From Rubrobacter indicoceani (lineage in GTDB: Bacteria > Actinomycetota > Rubrobacteria > Rubrobacterales > Rubrobacteraceae), in assembly GCF_003568865.1 (NCBI RefSeq), contig NZ_CP031115.1, positions 2,294,001 to 2,358,000 on the forward strand: DNA of 64,000 nt. The letters run 5' to 3'. Each line of letters begins with the position of its first letter. Positions within the stretch are counted from its first letter, which is position 1. The notes beneath the pieces were generated by a model. The model had not been told where the DNA came from, made no database searches, and saw only the letters and a program-made list of their open reading frames with translations. Position numbers and translations under genes: made by a program. Of this stretch, positions 15,693 through 23,857 are shown in pieces.

Positions 15693-17351
15693 TTGGAAGC
15701 TACGGATCTACCCGTAAACATTCTGTACTGGTCGCTCGCCGCGGCCCCGATAGTCATTCTGCTCGTGCTGCTCGCGGGGCTCCGGTGGTCGGCGACGGAG
15801 GCCGCACCGGTCGGCATGTTCGCCGCGGCGGCTATCGCCCTGCTCGCCTTCGATTCGCCCTGGCAGACGATCGCGGTGGCGGGGGGCAAGGGGATCTGGG
15901 ACGCCATCTTTGTCCTGCTCGTCGTCTGGCCCGCCCTGCTTCTCTACCAGGTCGGTGAGCGGGCCGGAGCGTTTACGGCGCTCCGGGAAGGCATAGAGCG
16001 CTTCTCGCGCAACGAGTTGTTTCTGGTGCTCGCCTTCGGGTGGGTCTTCGCCTCGTTCTTGCAGGGGATAGCGGGTTTCGGCGTCCCAATAGCAGTTGTC
16101 GCGCCGCTGCTCCTCGCGCTCGGGGTCAGGCCGGTCTACGCCGTCGTCATACCCCTGATCGGGCACGCCTGGGCAAACATGTTCGGCACTATCGGCGTCG
16201 GCTGGCTCGCCACCCTTCAGGTCGTCGAGCTCGAGAACCCAGACGAGGCGGCTTTTCAGAGCGCGATCATGCTCTGGATCCCGGCGATCCTCGCGGGCTT
16301 CACCATCGCCTGGCTCTACGGGAAGCTGCCCGCCGTAAAGAACGCCTGGCCCATGATCCTGATAATCTCGAGCGTCCAGGGTGGACTTCAACTCACGCTG
16401 ATGGTCTGGAACCCGATCCTCTCGACCTTCCTCGCCGCCTCGGCGGCCCTCCTTCTGCTCTACCCGCTCTCGCGCTGGAGCCGCTACTCCGACGCCGACG
16501 AGAGCATCACCGAGCGACCGGCCATGCAGGACGACGATCCCGAAGAGGCCGAAGAGGAGCGCGAGGAGATGGAAGAGGAAGAGCCCGAGCCGGTTATGGG
16601 GCTTGGCATGAGCCTCATACCCTACGCGGTCCTGACGGTCGGAACCGTCCTGGTCCTTGCCATTCCCCCGGTAGAGGCGGCCCTGGAGACGGTCGAGTTC
16701 GGCATCCCGTTCCCGCAGACCGAGACCGGGCTCGGGGTCGAGAACGAGGCCGAGGACGACTTCTCGCCGCTCGCGCCCTTTACCCATCCGGGTACGTTCC
16801 TCCTGGTGGGAGCCGCCGTAGGCTACGTCGTGTATAGCTCTCGCGGCTACTACCGCCGCTGGGAGGAGCGGGCCGAGACCGAGGGCATCCTCTCCGGTCT
16901 CGTCGCGAAGGCAACCCCGGCCTCCATCGCCATCGTCGCCTTCCTTATAACGAGCGCGTTGCTCGACGATACGGGGCAGGTAGAGGTCCTCGCCGGTGGC
17001 ATCGCCGAGGTCGCTCCGCCCGTAGCCTTTGCGTTCCTGGCGAACTTCATCGGGGTGCTCGGTGCGTTCATGACCTCGTCGAACACCTCGTCGAACATCC
17101 TGTTCTCCCCGCTGCAGCAGACCGTCGCGGGCGCCGAAGGACTTTCGGAGGCGACGATCATCGCCGCTCAGAGCACCGGCGGGGCCCTCGGAAACGCCAT
17201 CGCCCCGGCGAACGTCGCGCTCGGAACCGGGGCTATCGGCGCGAGCGGCAAGGAGGGCGACGTGCTGAGGCTGGCGATCCCGTGGGTTGTCGCAACCGCC
17301 CTTATAACCGGTGGGCTCTCGGTCCTGATGCTCGGCCTGACGTTCCTCTAG
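15693..17351 (+). CDS. L-lactate permease family (LctP) transporter
   Basis: 552 residues with about 13 hydrophobic helices. Family segments include ILYWSLAAAPIVILLVLLAGL, VVWPALLLYQVGERAGAF, FLQGIAGFGVPIAVVAPLL, GHAWANMFGTIGVGW and the late SSNTSSNILFSPLQQ with SLGNAIAPANV-like GALGNAIAPANVALG. LctP proteins import lactate, glycolate and similar 2-hydroxy acids with protons. A long acidic loop (DDDPEEAEEEREEMEEEEPE) in the middle is unusual. The TTG at 15693 is preceded by AAGGAGAAGT. The downstream amidohydrolases raise the possibility that it carries a lactate analogue such as oxamate rather than lactate; no lactate dehydrogenase gene is nearby. Confidence 0.9.
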   Translation: MEATDLPVNILYWSLAAAPIVILLVLLAGLRWSATEAAPVGMFAAAAIALLAFDSPWQTIAVAGGKGIWDAIFVLLVVWPALLLYQVGERAGAFTALREGIERFSRNELFLVLAFGWVFASFLQGIAGFGVPIAVVAPLLLALGVRPVYAVVIPLIGHAWANMFGTIGVGWLATLQVVELENPDEAAFQSAIMLWIPAILAGFTIAWLYGKLPAVKNAWPMILIISSVQGGLQLTLMVWNPILSTFLAASAALLLLYPLSRWSRYSDADESITERPAMQDDDPEEAEEEREEMEEEEPEPVMGLGMSLIPYAVLTVGTVLVLAIPPVEAALETVEFGIPFPQTETGLGVENEAEDDFSPLAPFTHPGTFLLVGAAVGYVVYSSRGYYRRWEERAETEGILSGLVAKATPASIAIVAFLITSALLDDTGQVEVLAGGIAEVAPPVAFAFLANFIGVLGAFMTSSNTSSNILFSPLQQTVAGAEGLSEATIIAAQSTGGALGNAIAPANVALGTGAIGASGKEGDVLRLAIPWVVATALITGGLSVLMLGLTFL

Positions 17352-17367
17352 AAAGGAGGCAACTTCG

Positions 17368-17562
17368 ATGAACCAGATGACGCTCCAGAGCCTGTCCCTG
17401 ATCGTACTCCTCGTGCCGCTGCCGCTGATCAGCGTCGGCGCGACCGCCGGGATACCGGCGCTGTGGTGGGCCGGGCTCGTCCTGCTCCTCGTCGGCGGGC
17501 TAATCCCCGCCGCCCTGCGCTACGTCTCGCCCGGGAGCACCGACAAAGACGACGAAGAATAA
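17368..17562 (+). CDS. Small two-helix membrane protein
   Basis: 64 residues, no known family. Two hydrophobic segments (LSLIVLLVPLPLISVG and IPALWWAGLVLLLVGGLI) are followed by a polar acidic tail (STDKDDEE). AAAGGAGG lies upstream of the ATG. Its position between the LctP-type permease and the amidohydrolase, with gaps of 16 and 19 bases, suggests it assists the permease or belongs to the same membrane complex; this is inference from position only. Confidence 0.65.
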   Translation: MNQMTLQSLSLIVLLVPLPLISVGATAGIPALWWAGLVLLLVGGLIPAALRYVSPGSTDKDDEE

Positions 17563-17581
17563 CGACCGAAGGAGAAAGACC

Positions 17582-19243
17582 GTGTCAAACCCGAACGGCC
17601 CGAAAACGGGCCGCCCTCCGACCTATGCCCCGAACGGCGTAGTCTCGTCGCCGCACCATCTTGCAAGCTCCGCCGGGCTTCGAGTCCTGCGTGCTGGCGG
17701 GAGCGCCGTGGACGCCGCGATCGCCACTAACGCCGTTCTCTGCGTCATCTACCCGCACATGGCGGGGCTCGGCGGCGACGGCTTCTGGCTTATACACGAC
17801 CCGGTCGCGGAAGGTGTAACCGCCCTGAACGCGAGCGGCCCCGCCGCCCGCGCCGCGACACGCGACTTCTACAAAGAGAAAGGAAACAAGGACGCAATCC
17901 CGGAACGCGGCCCCCTGGCCGCCCTGACCGTTCCGGGTGCGGTGGACGGCTGGCACGAGGCGCACGAGCGCCACGGCAAGCTTTCGTGGGAGGCGCTCTT
18001 CACCGAGGCCATCGAGTACGCAAAGGAAGGGGCCCCCGTCGGCAGATCGCTGACAGAGTGGACGGCGAAGGACGCGTCGATCCTCTCTCAGTACCCCGTC
18101 TCGGCGCGGACCTTCCTCCCGAACGGCAGGCCACTTCGTGACGGGGAGCGGCTCGTCCAGCCGGAGCTTGCAGAGTCGCTCTACCGGCTCGCGACCGAGG
18201 GCGCGCGCGAGGGATTCTACGAGGGCGAGACCGCCGAGAGGGTTTGCGAGGCGCTCGCGGAGGGCGGCTCGCCGCTCTCGTTCGAGGATTTCCGTGAGTT
18301 CCGGGCGGAGTGGGTCGAGCCGATCTCGACGGACTACCGGGGCTACACCGCCTACGAGTTTCCGCCGAACACGCAAGGGTTCGCCGCGCTCCAGATCCTC
18401 AACCTCCTTGAAGGCTACGACGTCGCGGCCTGGGGCGACGGGAGCGCGGACTACTACCACCACATGGCCGAGGCCGTGAAACTCGCCTTCGCCGACCGCG
18501 ACGAGTGGCTGACGGATGGGCGCTTCGTGGACATTCCTATAGAACAGCTCGTCTCGAAGGATTACGCCGACGAGCGCCGGAAGCTTATAGACCCGGAGCG
18601 GGCGATGGTCATGGAGGATGTCGAGCCGGGTCTCCGGTTCAGAGATGATGTGGAGCGCCGCTCGCCGGACGGGGACACCTGCTACTTCTGCGCGGTGGAC
18701 CGGGACGGGCTCGTAGTCTCCGTCATCCAGTCCGTCTACCACGACTTCGGAACGGGCGTGGTGGTGGAGGGAACCGGGATCATCCCCCAGAACCGGGGCT
18801 CGTTCTTCTCCCTAGACGCGCGTCACCCGAATTGTCTGGAGCCGGGCAAGCGGACGTTCCACACCCTGATCCCGGCGATGCTCCTGAAGGACAGATCACC
18901 CTACCTGACCTACGGAACGATGGGCGGCGAGGGGCAGCCGCAGACGCACGCCGCGCTCGTGACACGCCTCGTGGACTTCGGCTACGACGTGCAGCAGGCG
19001 ATAGAGGCCCCGCGCTGGCTTATGGGGAGAACCTGGGGCGTGACCTCGCAGGACCTCTCGCTCGAAGGCCGCATCTCCGACGAGGTGATGCGCGAGCTGG
19101 AGCTTCGCGGCCAGCCGGTAAAGCCGCTCGAAGACTACAACGACAACGTCGGACACGCGCAGGCGATTCGCCTGAATCGCGACGGTGGCTTCTTTGAAGG
19201 CGGCGCCGACCCGCGTGGCGACGGCGCGGCGCTCGGCTACTGA
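17582..19243 (+). CDS. Gamma-glutamyltransferase-family Ntn-hydrolase (possible oxamate amidohydrolase, HpxW-like)
   Basis: 553 residues without a signal peptide, so probably cytoplasmic. It has the Ggt fold: SSPHHLASSAGLRVLRAGGSAVDAA, MAGLGGDGFWLIHD, and a self-cleavage site at Thr366 (DGDTCYFCAVD) that would become the N-terminal nucleophile after processing. Late motifs are GSFFSLD and TMGGEGQPQTHAAL. Cytoplasmic Ggt relatives without export signals include HpxW, which hydrolyses oxamate to oxalate and ammonia. That activity would fit a lactate-type permease, because oxamate is an isostere of lactate and pyruvate. Glutathione hydrolase remains possible. GTG start with AAGGAG upstream. Confidence 0.85.
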   Translation: MSNPNGPKTGRPPTYAPNGVVSSPHHLASSAGLRVLRAGGSAVDAAIATNAVLCVIYPHMAGLGGDGFWLIHDPVAEGVTALNASGPAARAATRDFYKEKGNKDAIPERGPLAALTVPGAVDGWHEAHERHGKLSWEALFTEAIEYAKEGAPVGRSLTEWTAKDASILSQYPVSARTFLPNGRPLRDGERLVQPELAESLYRLATEGAREGFYEGETAERVCEALAEGGSPLSFEDFREFRAEWVEPISTDYRGYTAYEFPPNTQGFAALQILNLLEGYDVAAWGDGSADYYHHMAEAVKLAFADRDEWLTDGRFVDIPIEQLVSKDYADERRKLIDPERAMVMEDVEPGLRFRDDVERRSPDGDTCYFCAVDRDGLVVSVIQSVYHDFGTGVVVEGTGIIPQNRGSFFSLDARHPNCLEPGKRTFHTLIPAMLLKDRSPYLTYGTMGGEGQPQTHAALVTRLVDFGYDVQQAIEAPRWLMGRTWGVTSQDLSLEGRISDEVMRELELRGQPVKPLEDYNDNVGHAQAIRLNRDGGFFEGGADPRGDGAALGY

Positions 19244-19283
19244 AGGCTGTCAAAGACCGGCGACTTCAGGAAAGGATTCCCAC

Positions 19284-20090
19284 ATGAGACCGCACAGCAG
19301 GATCTACGCCGAAACGGAGGACGGCGGCGTCCAGCTCGCCTCGAACGCCGACCGCTGGTACGTCTACAGCGACTACGTACACCTCTCGCCGCACCACACG
19401 GAGGGTGGGCTTCTGAAGTTCGACGCGGAGCTGAAACCCTTCGTCGACAATCCCGACCGCTGCGCCCTCGTCATAACGGACATGCAGAACGACTTCTGCG
19501 CCCCGGGCGGCTGGACGGACGTCTCGGGCCTCGACTACAAAGGGTGCCGCAAGGCCATCCCCGGAATCCAGCGCGCCATTCAAGCGGCCCGGGGCTTCGG
19601 GATGTGGATCGTGTGGGTGTACTGGCACAATCGCCATGACCTGAGGAATCTCGGTGCCCCGACCCTTTACTCCTTCAAGCACGACCCCGCCCAGCGCGGC
19701 ATCGGGGAGGAGCTCGAGAACGGAGCGGTCCTTCTGGAAGGCTCCTGGGGTGCGAGCTTCGTGGACGAGCTCGCGCCGCTTGAAGAGAAGGAGGACATCC
19801 ACATCGAGAAGGTCAGGATGAGCGGCTTCTACGGAACGCACCTGGATCAGGTTCTGAGAACACAGGGCATAAACACGCTCTTCCTGACCGGCGTGAACAC
19901 CGACCAGTGCGTAACTACGACGATGGAGGACGCCTACTTCCACGACTACAACGCTATTCTGCTGGAAGACGCGACCTCGACCTCCAGCCCGGACTACTGC
20001 AAGGACGCGGTGGTCTTCAACGCAAAAAACTGCTGGGGCTTCTCGACAACGACGGAGAAATTCGCCGCCGCAACGCCCTTCGAGGGCTAG
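19284..20090 (+). CDS. Isochorismatase-superfamily cysteine hydrolase
   Basis: 268 residues from the ATG at 19284 (AGGAAAGGA upstream). The catalytic triad is visible: D66 in VITDMQNDFCAPGG, K176 in IEKVRMSGF and C209 in GVNTDQCVTTTMEDA. A cis-peptide-type TGVNTDQC loop precedes the nucleophile. Relatives hydrolyse C-N bonds of small amides such as ureidoacrylate (RutB), biuret or N-carbamoylsarcosine. It lies 40 bases after the Ntn-hydrolase gene, so two successive amide-cleaving steps on one imported compound are plausible. An extended N-terminal region (about 50 residues) before the core resembles RutB/biuret-hydrolase-type members. Confidence 0.88.
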   Translation: MRPHSRIYAETEDGGVQLASNADRWYVYSDYVHLSPHHTEGGLLKFDAELKPFVDNPDRCALVITDMQNDFCAPGGWTDVSGLDYKGCRKAIPGIQRAIQAARGFGMWIVWVYWHNRHDLRNLGAPTLYSFKHDPAQRGIGEELENGAVLLEGSWGASFVDELAPLEEKEDIHIEKVRMSGFYGTHLDQVLRTQGINTLFLTGVNTDQCVTTTMEDAYFHDYNAILLEDATSTSSPDYCKDAVVFNAKNCWGFSTTTEKFAAATPFEG

Positions 20091-20105
20091 AAACGGAAAG
20101 GACAT

Positions 20106-21254
20106 ATGGACACACTCACAAGAGAAAACCTCGAAAACCTGATGAAGACCTCGGGAGGTCCGCTGGTTTCGATCTTCCTCCCGACGCACCGGGCGGGTTC
20201 GGAGATCCAGCAGGACCCGATCCGCCTGAAGAACCTTGTCTCGGAAGCGCGCGAAAAGCTCGCAGAAAGGGGCCTGCGCGTAGCCGATATGGACAGCATC
20301 CTCGCCCCGGCCGACGAGCTCCTGGAGAACGAGACGTTCTGGCGCTACGGGAGCGACGGTCTCGCCCTCTTTCTCGCGGAGGACGAGCACCACTCCTACC
20401 GCCTGCCGGTGAGCTTCGAAGAGCTGCTCGTCGTAACCGACCGCTACCACGTCAAGCCGCTCCTGCCGCTTCTGGCGGGCGACGGGCGGTTCTACGTACT
20501 GGCTCTCAGCCAGAACGAGGTCCGGCTCCTCAGAGGCTCGCGACGCAGCGTCAGCGAGGTCGAACTCTCGGACGTGCCGAAGAGCCTCTCCGAGGCACTG
20601 CGCTTCGACGATTCAGAGAAACAGCTCCAGTTCCACACGGGCACTCGCGGGGGCAGCGGAGGCCGGGCGGCGGTCTTTCACGGCCACGGCGCGAACGAGG
20701 ACTCCAAGGACGACATCCTCCGCTACTTCCAGCAGATAGACCGGGGCATAACGGAGATCCTGCGCGGCGAGACGAGCCCGCTCGTGCTTGCAGGCGTAGA
20801 CTACCTGCACCCGATCTACCGCAGGGCAAACTCCTACACGGGCCTTCTCGAAGAGGGCATCACCGGCAACCCGGAGAACCTCGACCCCGAGGACCTGCAC
20901 GAGCAAGCCTGGGAGATCGTCTCCCCCCTCTTTCAACGGAAGCGCCGCGAGGCCGCCGAGCGCTACGCCGAGCGTATGGGTACGGGCCAGACGGCGTCCG
21001 GCGTCCGGGAGGTCGTGCCGGCCGCGCGCTTTGGAAGGGTGGACACCCTGTTCGTCGCCTCCGGCAGACGTCGGTGGGGTTCTTCCGACCCCGAGACCGG
21101 CGAGGTAGACCTGCACGACGAACTCAAAGTCGGCGGTGGCGATCTGCTGGACCTCGCCGCCGTCCAGACCCTCCTGCACGGCGGGACCGTCTACGTCGTG
21201 GAGCCCGAAGAGGTACCTGAAGACTCCGAAGCCGCCGCCCTGCTGCGCTACTAG
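20106..21254 (+). CDS. Bacterial eRF1-like (baeRF) family protein
   Basis: 382 residues. The N-terminus LVSIFLPTHRAGSEIQQDPIRLKNLV, the middle AGDGRFYVLALSQNEVRLLRGS and the C-terminal LLDLAAVQTLLHGGTVYVVEPEEVP match bacterial proteins related to archaeal/eukaryotic release factor eRF1. The eRF1 catalytic GGQ is not evident; a GGSGGR loop lies near residue 185. Such proteins have been proposed to act in ribosome rescue or stress. ATG start with AAAGGA upstream, 15 bases after the cysteine hydrolase. It is the last gene of the operon and is followed by a strong hairpin. Confidence 0.8.
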   Translation: MDTLTRENLENLMKTSGGPLVSIFLPTHRAGSEIQQDPIRLKNLVSEAREKLAERGLRVADMDSILAPADELLENETFWRYGSDGLALFLAEDEHHSYRLPVSFEELLVVTDRYHVKPLLPLLAGDGRFYVLALSQNEVRLLRGSRRSVSEVELSDVPKSLSEALRFDDSEKQLQFHTGTRGGSGGRAAVFHGHGANEDSKDDILRYFQQIDRGITEILRGETSPLVLAGVDYLHPIYRRANSYTGLLEEGITGNPENLDPEDLHEQAWEIVSPLFQRKRREAAERYAERMGTGQTASGVREVVPAARFGRVDTLFVASGRRRWGSSDPETGEVDLHDELKVGGGDLLDLAAVQTLLHGGTVYVVEPEEVPEDSEAAALLRY

Positions 21255-21280
21255 GCGAGGCTCGAGCGACGTGATGTAGC

Positions 21281-21317
21281 GGAGAACCAGTACCCACAAT
21301 GTGAGTACTGGTTCTCC
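21281..21317 (+). terminator. Strong hairpin after the permease-amidohydrolase operon
   Basis: GGAGAACCAGTAC pairs perfectly with GTACTGGTTCTCC around a loop containing a further CAC/GTG pair. The stem is 13 bp plus 3 bp. Only a short T-run follows, so it is either a weak intrinsic terminator, an RNA-stabilising 3' end, or an inverted repeat left by a mobile element, since an IS3-like remnant starts about 80 bases away. Confidence 0.5.
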
Positions 21318-21394
21318 GGGTTTGATCCGCTTTCACGAACCGCTCACGGTCAAGCGATCAGGCTCAGTAAAAAAAGCTCCGGAATGGACAAGAC

Positions 21395-21470
21395 AGAATC
21401 TATCCGCCTGAGTTCAAGGAAAAAGCCATCCGGCTGGCCCGCTCCTCCAGGGAAAGACATCCGGTGCGCT
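21395..21470 (+). pseudogene. Remnant of an IS3-family transposase OrfA
   Basis: A short frame reads IYPPEFKEKAIRLARSSRE, which matches the helix-turn-helix N-terminus of IS3-family OrfA (R-x-Y-P-P-E-F-R/K-x-x-A-x-x-L). The similarity fades after about 25 codons and the frame does not continue into a recognisable OrfA or OrfB. No target duplication or paired terminal repeats are visible apart from the hairpin upstream. It is a decayed insertion beside a tRNA gene. Confidence 0.55.
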
Positions 21471-21577
21471 TCAAAACGTCAACAAGGACCGGAGAGGCAG
21501 ATGGGTGCAGACAGGAACAAAACGGAGAAACCGGGAAAAATGATGATGACGTAAAACCGCTTAGGTAAAAAAGCTAG

Positions 21578-21651
<74 letters not shown>

Positions 21652-21663
21652 CAACCGGGCGAT

Positions 21664-21692
21664 AATTTACACCAGCCGGGTGGGTGTTACAA
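21664..21692 (-). promoter_or_regulatory. Promoter of tRNA-Ile
   Basis: On the minus strand: -35 TTGTAA (21687-21692), 17-base spacer, -10 TAAATT (21664-21669). The -10 box ends 12 bases before the mature 5' end of the tRNA. Confidence 0.6.
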
Positions 21693-21722
21693 GAACCCCG
21701 TCGATTGAGGGTCGGTCGGGTT

Positions 21723-21759
21723 CAGGTCAATTGCAGGTCAAACGGGCTGGAAGTACAAT
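21723..21759 (+). promoter_or_regulatory. Promoter of the bifunctional nuclease gene with overlapping direct repeat
   Basis: -35 TTGCAG (21731-21736), 17-base spacer, -10 TACAAT (21754-21759). The octamer CAGGTCAA occurs twice, at 21723-21730 and 21734-21741, with an 11-base period and covering the -35 box. This is the layout expected for a regulator binding on one face of the DNA. Confidence 0.6.
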
Positions 21760-21890
21760 CGGCTTATGACCTCGAACTTCGGAAACCCACTCCCTGCGGT
21801 CTTCGAAAACACAACAAACCAGTTGAAACAATCAAATCGTCGGCGCTCGGGGTCTCCGGGCGCCGGGGAACCGAGAGGAGCGCAAACCCC

Positions 21891-22391
21891 GTGAGCGCAG
21901 ACGGTTTCACCCGCATGTCCATCTACGGCATCAACCTGGACCTTTTCTCGTCCAGCCCGATAGTTATCCTCAAGGTGGACGACGAGAACCGCTACCTGCC
22001 TATCTGGATCGGCCAGCAGGAAGCCCGCTCTATCCTCATGAAGATCCAGAACCAGACCTTCTCCCGACCCCTGACCCACGACCTCGCCGTGAACCTTGTC
22101 TCGGAACTCGGTGGCACCCTGCAGAGCGTTACCGTGACCGAACTCAAGAACTCGACGTTTTTTGCCAAGATCACCCTCGCCATAAACGGTCGCTCCGTCG
22201 ACGTTGACTCCCGACCGTCGGACGCTCTGGCTCTTGCGATCCGCTCGGGGGCCGAGATCTTCGCCTCCGACACCGTGATCGAAGAAGCCGCAGTCGAGTT
22301 CGAGGAGGCGATGGAGGATGCCCCCGAGGAGGAGGTCGTGGACAAGTTCAAGGACTGGATGAACCGCGTCTCCCCCGAAGATTTCAAGTAG
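21891..22391 (+). CDS. Bifunctional nuclease family protein (DUF151)
   Basis: 166 residues from the GTG at 21891, which has AGGAG 10 bases upstream. The domain shows IYGINLDLFSSSPIVILK, YLPIWIGQQEARSI, RPLTHDLAVNLVSELGG and VDSRPSDALALAIRSGAEIFAS, the family core in which the SRPSDA motif is highly conserved. Thermotoga and plant members (BBD/BFN) have DNase and RNase activity in vitro; the bacterial role is not settled. The acidic C-terminal tail (FEEAMEDAPEEEVVDKFKDW) follows the UvrB/UvrC-like motif position seen in some homologues. It is monocistronic, convergent with the DUF5654 gene. Confidence 0.9.
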   Translation: MSADGFTRMSIYGINLDLFSSSPIVILKVDDENRYLPIWIGQQEARSILMKIQNQTFSRPLTHDLAVNLVSELGGTLQSVTVTELKNSTFFAKITLAINGRSVDVDSRPSDALALAIRSGAEIFASDTVIEEAAVEFEEAMEDAPEEEVVDKFKDWMNRVSPEDFK

Positions 22392-22410
22392 AGCCGAGGG
22401 TAAGGGCCGG

Positions 22411-22659
22411 TTACTTTCCGGCCTCTTCTCCTTCGTCCGGCTTGCCGTAGCGTTCCGCGACGCGCCCGAGGCGGATGGTTACAAAAACGACCACCACCGT
22501 AACGAGCACGGCGTAGGTGAACTTCGCCGCGAGGTCCCCGGCGGTTCCGAAGAGCAGCGTGAAGAGCGACTGAATGGCATCGTTCCACGCGAGCGCGGCG
22601 ACCAGCCCGAAGGCCGCGGTTATCAGCTGGATGATCTTCTCCAGAACTTCTCTGCTCAT
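22411..22659 (-). CDS. DUF5654 family membrane protein
   Basis: 82 residues with two membrane helices: IIQLITAAFGLVAALAWNDAI and FTYAVLVTVVVVFVTIRLG, then a charged tail. The MSREVLEKIIQLITAAFGLVAALAWND start is typical of DUF5654, found in archaea and bacteria, with unknown function. AGAGAGA precedes the ATG. It is the last gene on the minus strand of the run that includes the RtcB-like protein and acyl-CoA carboxylase, 27 bases after the RtcB-like gene. Confidence 0.8.
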   Translation of the reverse strand: MSREVLEKIIQLITAAFGLVAALAWNDAIQSLFTLLFGTAGDLAAKFTYAVLVTVVVVFVTIRLGRVAERYGKPDEGEEAGK

Positions 22660-22686
22660 GCTGTCTCTCTTTTCCGGATCGTGTTT

Positions 22687-23811
22687 TTACCCGAAGCCTT
22701 TGAGCCGGGCGAGCCTGCCGACGAGCCCGGCCTCTTCCCAGGGCCAGCGTCCCTCGGGCTCCGGCGCGTAGAAGCTCGGGGCGCTCGACTCCATCTCACC
22801 TTTCCCCGAGCATAGATTGCCGCCGCACACAAAGACCCCGTCGGCCTCGACGGCGGCGAGCCCGTCGCGGTGCAGCATCAGGCCATCGCGCTGCAGAATG
22901 CCGCCGCAACGCCACGAGGAGCGGATTTCGATCCCGCCGAGCACACCGCCGAGCGCCCGCCGCACGACAAAGAGCGAGAGCGCCGAGAGCGCGTCCGAGA
23001 AGTTCGCCGTCGAGGCCGAGGCGGCGACGAAATCCCCCGCCTCCTCGGACTCCGAAGGCCCGACGCAGAGGCTCGCTACCCCGCCGGACGGGTCCCGCAC
23101 GAAGTCGAAATCCCGCGTAAGTATCCGCGAGCGAAACCGCTCCCGATGCAGGGAGAAGACCAGCCGGCCCAGCTCCCCCGCCCCGACCGACAGAAAAAGA
23201 AGAAGCCCCTCCGCCTCGAAACCCGAATCCTCCAGGGCGTCGGGATCAAACACCTCCGAGGGCGAATAAGGCGTTACGTCGGCGAAGAGCCGACCCCACT
23301 CACGTTCCCCGGCTGCAAGGGCGCGGCGTCCGGCCGCCTCCGGGTCCGCGGCGAGCGGCCCCAGAAAGGCGAGGTCTTCTTCTTCGATCACCCCGGCGTC
23401 CGCCAACTCTTCAGCCCCGGCTTCGCAGGCCCTTCTTATAGAGCGGCGGTCGGGGCGGGGCAGCCCGTAGACAGACTCCCCGATGCGCCGGGAGACCTCC
23501 CGGTTCACCTGATGCTCCGCGACCCCGAGCCTCCGGGCGAAATCTTTCGCTTCCACCTCGCACGAAAGCAGAACGCCGCGCTCCGGCGCCGACACCATCT
23601 CCGGCGAAACGCTCCCGCCCGCAACAACGGCGTGTCCGTAGCCCGACTCCGCCGCCGCAGCATGTACGGTCCCTTCCACGCCGGGCATCGAAGCCGCCCG
23701 AACCGCCCGCCCGAAGCCCCGCTCCGCAGCTTCGCCGTCCGGCGCGTAGACCACTACCTCGGCCTCTTCGCCGTCGCGCCGGTAGACAAACTTTTCGGAG
23801 TTGTCGATCAC
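22687..23811 (-). CDS. RtcB-like protein lacking the ligase catalytic motifs
   Basis: 374 residues. By eye it follows the RtcB RNA-ligase order: MPGV...SGYGHAVVAGG...VSPEMVSAPERGVLL matches MPD-H-GYG-F-IGGVAA...VISPGGIGYDINCGVRL; AADPEAAGRRALAAG...EVFDPDALEDSGFEAEGLLLFLSVGAGELG matches the ADPEA..RA..G..FDPEVAKAYGLFEGQVVVMVHTGSRGLG stretch; LMLHRDG matches the VHRKGA motif. The metal and guanylate residues of RtcB (D-x-N-C-G, GNHF, H-S/T-GSRG, HGAGR) are all replaced. It is therefore a divergent homologue, probably not a ligase, and perhaps an RNA-binding or regulatory paralogue. The GTG start lacks a clear ribosome-binding site and lies 46 bases after the carboxylase alpha gene. Confidence 0.65.
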   Translation of the reverse strand: MIDNSEKFVYRRDGEEAEVVVYAPDGEAAERGFGRAVRAASMPGVEGTVHAAAAESGYGHAVVAGGSVSPEMVSAPERGVLLSCEVEAKDFARRLGVAEHQVNREVSRRIGESVYGLPRPDRRSIRRACEAGAEELADAGVIEEEDLAFLGPLAADPEAAGRRALAAGEREWGRLFADVTPYSPSEVFDPDALEDSGFEAEGLLLFLSVGAGELGRLVFSLHRERFRSRILTRDFDFVRDPSGGVASLCVGPSESEEAGDFVAASASTANFSDALSALSLFVVRRALGGVLGGIEIRSSWRCGGILQRDGLMLHRDGLAAVEADGVFVCGGNLCSGKGEMESSAPSFYAPEPEGRWPWEEAGLVGRLARLKGFG

Positions 23812-23857
23812 GACCGGGAGGCCGGGTATGGATGGTCGCTGTTCACGGCAGGCAACG

